A stretch of DNA of 64,000 nucleotides, taken from the NCBI GenBank assembly GCA_964035575.1, contig OZ037835.1, positions 62,001-126,000 of the forward strand. Direction: 5' to 3'. Positions 59,105 to 64,000 of the stretch are shown in pieces. The translations under genes and the position numbers were made by a program. This stretch comes from Rhynchopus sp. YZ270_cl-10. Its lineage: Eukaryota; Euglenozoa; Diplonemea; Diplonemida; Diplonemidae. Under the pieces are notes generated by a model. It was given only the letters and a program-made list of their open reading frames with translations, was not told the DNA's origin and ran no database searches. Each line of letters begins with the position of its first letter. Within the stretch, counting starts at the first letter, position 1.

Positions 59105-59492
59105 TCAGAGCGTAACGGTGGGTGATGGTACTCTTGACCTCGTTCCAAAGGCTCTTCTTATTCTGTTTTCCACCATCTCCAGCACTGTCTCCCGTGAAAT
59201 CAACAAGCTCTCCTCAACTATCTGTAAGTGTGTGGAAAATAAATGTAGAAAACACGAAAAAACTAAACTACTTGATTTGCCCTCACTACTCTAACTACTG
59301 TGTCTTTTTCCCTTGACCGCAGCACGTAAACCCTGAAGAAGTACGGGGGAGAGGTGGGGGGAAGGGAGAACGGTAAGACTCATGGCAACCGAAGAACGCG
59401 CCTTTCATTTCCAGACGTATTGCAGACTCGTACGGCTCTTCCTAGCCTAGACAAGCAGAATTGTCTAAGGGTTGGATTGTTCACCCACTAAC

Positions 59493-59536
<44 letters not shown>

Positions 59537-59971
59537 TTACCCTACTGAAAATAAAAAGGTGTGCGTGACAAGCAAGGATCATACCTTCTCGCTCTCCTCG
59601 AGATCGGCGATTCTGGCACAGAACATCTTGGCTATGCAATCGTCTCCATCATAGATACCATACTCAGCAGCACCAGTGTCGCCACCAAGGTCACTAACCA
59701 CACGAACTAAGTGACTTGTTGCGTCAGTGATATCCGTATTGAACGTCGAAAGCCGATCCTCCAGGTTCTCCACGCATTCTCGGGCATCTGCAAGATCAGG
59801 ATCGTTGGTATGAAGATCATCATGTTCACGAAACCAATCTGTGACAAGCTTTTCGCAGGCTTCAATATCTTCTTGAGAGCGTAACGGTAGGCGAAGGGGA
59901 TGACCTCCACGTCGTTCCAAGGCTAGGACCCGCACTGTCTCCATCGCAATCGTCATTTCCGCACCAGCTTC
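59105..59971 (-). CDS. Host gene copy C, exons 2 and 3 (exon 1 beyond the window)
   Basis: Exon 2 59,971-59,585 and exon 3 59,221-59,105 repeat those of copy B at offset 10,869, with the same splice sites. Above 60,494 the first intron enters the second copy of T3, whose far end and exon 1 are outside the window. Confidence 0.55.
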
Positions 59972-60493
59972 CTGTGTAAGTGTGTGTAAAATAAATGTAA
60001 AATAAATGTAAAACAAGCAAAAACTAAACGAATATTTTGCCACTTGATTTGCCCTCACTACTCTAACTACTGTGTCTTTTTCCCTTGACCGCAGCACGTA
60101 AATACACTCTGTATCGCCAGTGCCGACAATGGCAACCCCGACACACACACACATGTTGTGAATGGGTCATGCTCGAAAGAGAAAATAAAAATAGGTGCAA
60201 AAAGCAAGTAGACCACTCGCCGTGCCTCCAAAAGGTCCGAGGTTCCCTACGCCACACAGACAGTACAACCACATGTAATGACTCAACTCAAAGGTGAGTG
60301 GAGCACAAAAGCGGACAGACAGCAGGGGGGAGAGTCGCTCATCCGAGTTTGGAGTGCGGAACATTTCTCTTAACATAATCCCCCCGGATAGCACCAACAT
60401 TACATGTTTGGGTAAAATAAAAACTGATATCTGAGCTTTAACTAGTCTGATCAAGAAAGAAAAGACATCAGAAAAAGATTTTTTTCGTTGATC

Positions 60494-63400
60494 TGGGGTG
60501 TCCCGGGCACGGCGTAATTCATGTGTAATGGGGTGTAATGGAGGGAATTTAAACTTTTTGCTTTTTTTGCGTTTCCCCCCCGTTTTTTCAACACGAAAAG
60601 TCCTTTTTAAAAAAAGGTGACAACAAAATCTTTTTTGGCGAGTGGAGCCAGTGTCTTATCCAGATTTTAAGTTTGGCGGGGGTCAGTTTGTTTTTTTTGC
60701 CCAAATTATTTTTTCAGCACGACCAGGGAAGACATTGGGAACATAGTGAACTGTATATATTTTTTCTTGCGGAGCAAAAAAAAACAATATGAATGGCGCC
60801 GCAGGCGAAAAATTTTTTGGGTACGGTGTAAATTCATAGCTATTTACACCACGCCGAGGAAACACCTCAAACCCAGCTGAAAAAACTGACCCCCCCCACA
60901 GGCCCAAATTTCCGGAGAAAATTATGGGGGGGTCACTGACCCCCCCCAACCGGCCCAAAAAATACACTGCAGTGGAGCAAAAAAAGTTTTGCCTGGCTGA
61001 CCATTGCCGAAGGAATTTTGCACTTTTGACCACCACAGATTACACGCGCCCATTCTTTTGAAAATGTGCATGTGAGAAAAAATTCTAAACAAGTAACAGA
61101 TGCTCAAAAGTGAAAAATTCTGGCGTTAATGGATCGCTAGGGTGGGTAAACTACCCAATCCAAAAATTATCGAACAGATTCGTATTCCAAAAAACCCAAA
61201 AAAAAATCCAAAAACCATAGGCATGGTTGTACAAAGTACTCGAAGAGTATCGAGTACTCGAAAACGAGAAAAAAAGGCCACTCGACACTCGAGTACTCGC
61301 CCGACCCTTTTTTTTTTTTCTCTTCAATTTACTCGTTCTGGCACTCGAGTACTCGAACGAGTGGAAAAAAGTGGAAAAAAAAAACAGTACTCGGCCGAGT
61401 ACTCGAGACTTTTTTCCACTCGTTCGAGTACTCGAGTGCCAGAACGAGTAAATTGAAGAGAAAAAAAATATGGGTCGGGCGAGTACTCGAGCGTCGAGTG
61501 GCCTTTTTTGTTGTGTCGACAATCACCTGCTAGTGCAGGATCTGTACTCAATGTCGCCCGAAGGCTATTGTACTTAAAAGATATAGACGGAGGTCGTCCT
61601 CAACTCTGGAAAGTCGCTTTTATTTATTGTTTATGCATTCTAGTGCTGTAATATACACAAAAGTTGCATCATCAAAGTTTGGGGGATAGGGTGGGTTAAA
61701 GGGGTCACGTGAGAAAATAAAGTAGTTGGTTAGAAATTCAGTACATCATGTTTCAGTCCTAACTGCATACATTGGTAGTATCAGAGGGGGACATCGTCAG
61801 TGCAAGACCCTCCGAGATGTAAAGAGTTTTAACCACTGTTGCTATTATCAAACAGTCTTTGCGCTCTACTTGTCTTTTCAAAAACTAAAACCTAGACCTG
61901 TCAACACAAAAATTATGAACGACTTAGCTTCTGTGAGCTCGCAAGGGAGGTGTCGCCACGCACCTGTCCGAAGACTGCTGCCCTAGCTGTTGTTTACTCT
62001 TTTAAACTTTTGTTTGTAGCGTCGTTGAGAAAAAGGCTTCTGTAATAGTCGCTTTGATACGTCTGCTTATGTTTCTTTTTAAAACTGCTGTTGTTGTCAT
62101 TGTTTGTAGCAAAAGGGAAGCTTTTCGGCTAAGCGTGTTAACCATCCAAGTCACAATCCCACCAAAAAGGCCGCTGGTTTTCTTAGATGATTAGACCCTT
62201 AGCTCTCAAAAAAACCCATCTTTTGTACAATGGTAACGTTGTTTGTCTTTTGTTGAAAAATTTTGAAAATTTGCTGACATGTGCCACCTCCTCACTGTAA
62301 ACCTCTCACGTTCACAGGAAAAGCATGTTAGCAAGAGGGTTGTTTGTTTACTTATGTAGACTTTGTTTGTTTTGTTTGGCTTCTTTTGGTAGGCTTCTGT
62401 AGGGTAGTTTTGGTGCGTCTCTTTAGTTTTCTTCGTAAAACCGCTGTTGTTTACTCTTTTTAAACTTTTGTTTGTAGCGTCGTTGAGAAAAGGGCTTCTG
62501 TAATAGTCGCTTTGATACGTCTGCTTTTGTTTTCTTTTTAAAACTGCTTTTGTTGTCATTGTTTGTAGCAAAAGGGAAGCTTTTCGGCTAAGCGTGTTAA
62601 CCATCCAAGTCACAATCCCACCAAAAAGGCCGCTGGTTTTCTTAGATGATTAGACCTTTAGCTCTCAAAAACCCATCTTTTGTACAAGGGGGGGCTGTTT
62701 GTTTACTCATTTTAAACTTGTTGGGTTTTTGTTGTGTCGACAATCACCTGCTAGTGCAGGATCTGTACTCAATGTCGCCCGAAGGCTATTGTACTTAAAA
62801 GATATAGACGGAGGTCGTCCTCAACTCTGGAAAGTCGCTTTTATTTGTTGTTTATGCATTCGAGTGCTGTAATATACACAAAAGTTGCATCATCAAAGTT
62901 TGGGGGATAGGGTGGGTTAAAGGTCACGTGAGAAAATAAAGTAGTTGGTTAGAAATTCAGTACATCATGTTTCAGTCCTAACTGCATACATTGGAAGTAT
63001 CAGAGGGGGACATCGTCAGTGCAAGACCCTCCGAGATGTAAAGAGTTTTAACCACTGTTGCTATTATCAAACAGTCTTTGCGCTCTACTTGTCTTTTCAA
63101 AAAAAAAATAGTATATTTTTTCTGGAAATATAGTACTCATATTTCCTGAGGTACCCCCAATGCTGCTGAGGGATACGATTTCCCGAGCCGAAGGCGAGGG
63201 AAATCGTCGAACGAAGCAGCATTGGGGGTACCGAAGGAAATATGGTGCTATATTTCCAGAAAATTCATATTTTCATTTTCGGTAATATTGTCCCGACGCA
63301 CAAATCCGCTCGTATTCTGTGTGTCAAAAAACCCCTGTTATGGTACAGTTCTTGTGTGTCAAAATGTGTATGTTGGTGTGCTGGAAGGAGAGGGGTTCAG

Positions 63401-64000
63401 ATTCATTTATATGATGATATTTACCGACGTGGGGGATGGGGGTAGCTGGAACACTTTGTCACTTTGGGACGTTGATCGTTATGTGGATGTAGGGTGTTTT
63501 TCAGGGGTATGTTAACCACGTGTGTGTCTTAGGGAACAAATTTTTCAGTAACGTGAACCAATCGGGTCGCAATGGGTCCTGGGGGCCCGGAGGGCCCCCA
63601 TGCAGGAAAAATTTTCACCAAGCCTGGGCAATGCTGGGGTGCCTATACATGTGTTTTCACGTGTTTTTGGGCACTTTTCAGGATTTTCGAAAAATTTTGC
63701 AACACCAAAATCGAAAATTTCGGTCTATTTTTCACTCTGCGACATGGTCAAAAAAAATTTTTTTTTGGCCGAAAAAATTATAATATTTCTATTTCGGATT
63801 TTACCCACGATTTGTGTACATTCTAATATTTCTGTGCCAAATATTATAATATTACCCGGTACATGCAAAATTGGCTGTAAAGTAGCCGAAAATATAGAAC
63901 CCATATTTCCAACGTCGCTGTAGGATTTGTGCAGAGGGACAATATTTCCGAAAATAAAAAAAAAAAAAAAAAAAAAAAAACAAGTAATTGCTATCGGAAA
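60494..64000. mobile_element. Second copy of T3, left part, with its nested elements
   Basis: Starts TGGGGTGTCCCGG after TGATC, as at 49,621. It contains the foldback (61,269-61,509), R-S-S-R (61,505-63,103), hairpin (63,120-63,261), MITE (63,275-63,955) and the first 20 bp of the 437-bp element (63,981). It is a product of the tandem duplication, not an independent insertion. Confidence 0.88.

Overview
The window is eukaryotic and almost entirely repetitive. It shows spliceosomal introns (GT...AG, with polypyrimidine-type acceptors), poly(A)-tailed LINEs, TIR DNA transposons, satellites and many microsatellites. There is no rRNA, tRNA, CRISPR or bacterial operon that I can see. The species cannot be named from sequence. 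LINEs that carry cysteine-protease domains are known from unicellular algae and other protists, so a protist or algal nuclear genome is my best inference.

1-28,266 holds two giant minus-strand LINEs of one unusual type, called LINE-A and LINE-B here. Both have a restriction-like endonuclease (RLE), several OTU-type cysteine protease modules, a signal-peptide-like N-terminus, an Asn/Ser low-complexity tract and hydrophobic segments. An older LINE-A copy (1-2,603 plus 14,721-15,505) was split by LINE-B (2,604-14,720), with loss of 244 bp of target. LINE-B itself took a 730-bp hAT-type insertion. A whole LINE-A (15,970-28,266) has a 35-nt A tail, a 14-bp target duplication and an intact ORF of about 3,500 codons. 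It sits in a composite satellite.

15,506-44,489, apart from insertions, is that satellite. It is built from two interchangeable units, X (about 447 bp) and Y (about 300 bp). LINE-C (31,661-39,836) is inserted in the (TG)n run of a Y unit. It has ORF1 (coiled coil) and ORF2 (OTU, APE endonuclease, RT, RNase H, zinc fingers). A 5'-truncated LINE-B copy (41,204-43,781) carries a 2.2-kb TIR element inside its A tail.

44,490-64,000 holds a multi-exon host gene family of unknown function, rearranged twice. A fold-back inversion (arms 45,128-47,393 and 47,446-49,616) is followed by a near-identical tandem duplication with a 10.87-kb offset (47,447-58,075 and 58,076 to beyond the window). The first intron of one gene copy holds an 8,143-bp element with 13-bp TIRs and a 5-bp target duplication. 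That element carries further nested elements. The inverted gene copy preserves the empty site. Two TIR elements with unrelated ends (41,234-43,456 and 54,064-56,771) share a 1.26-kb core.

Identity statements are by eye. No alignment, structure prediction or database search was run.
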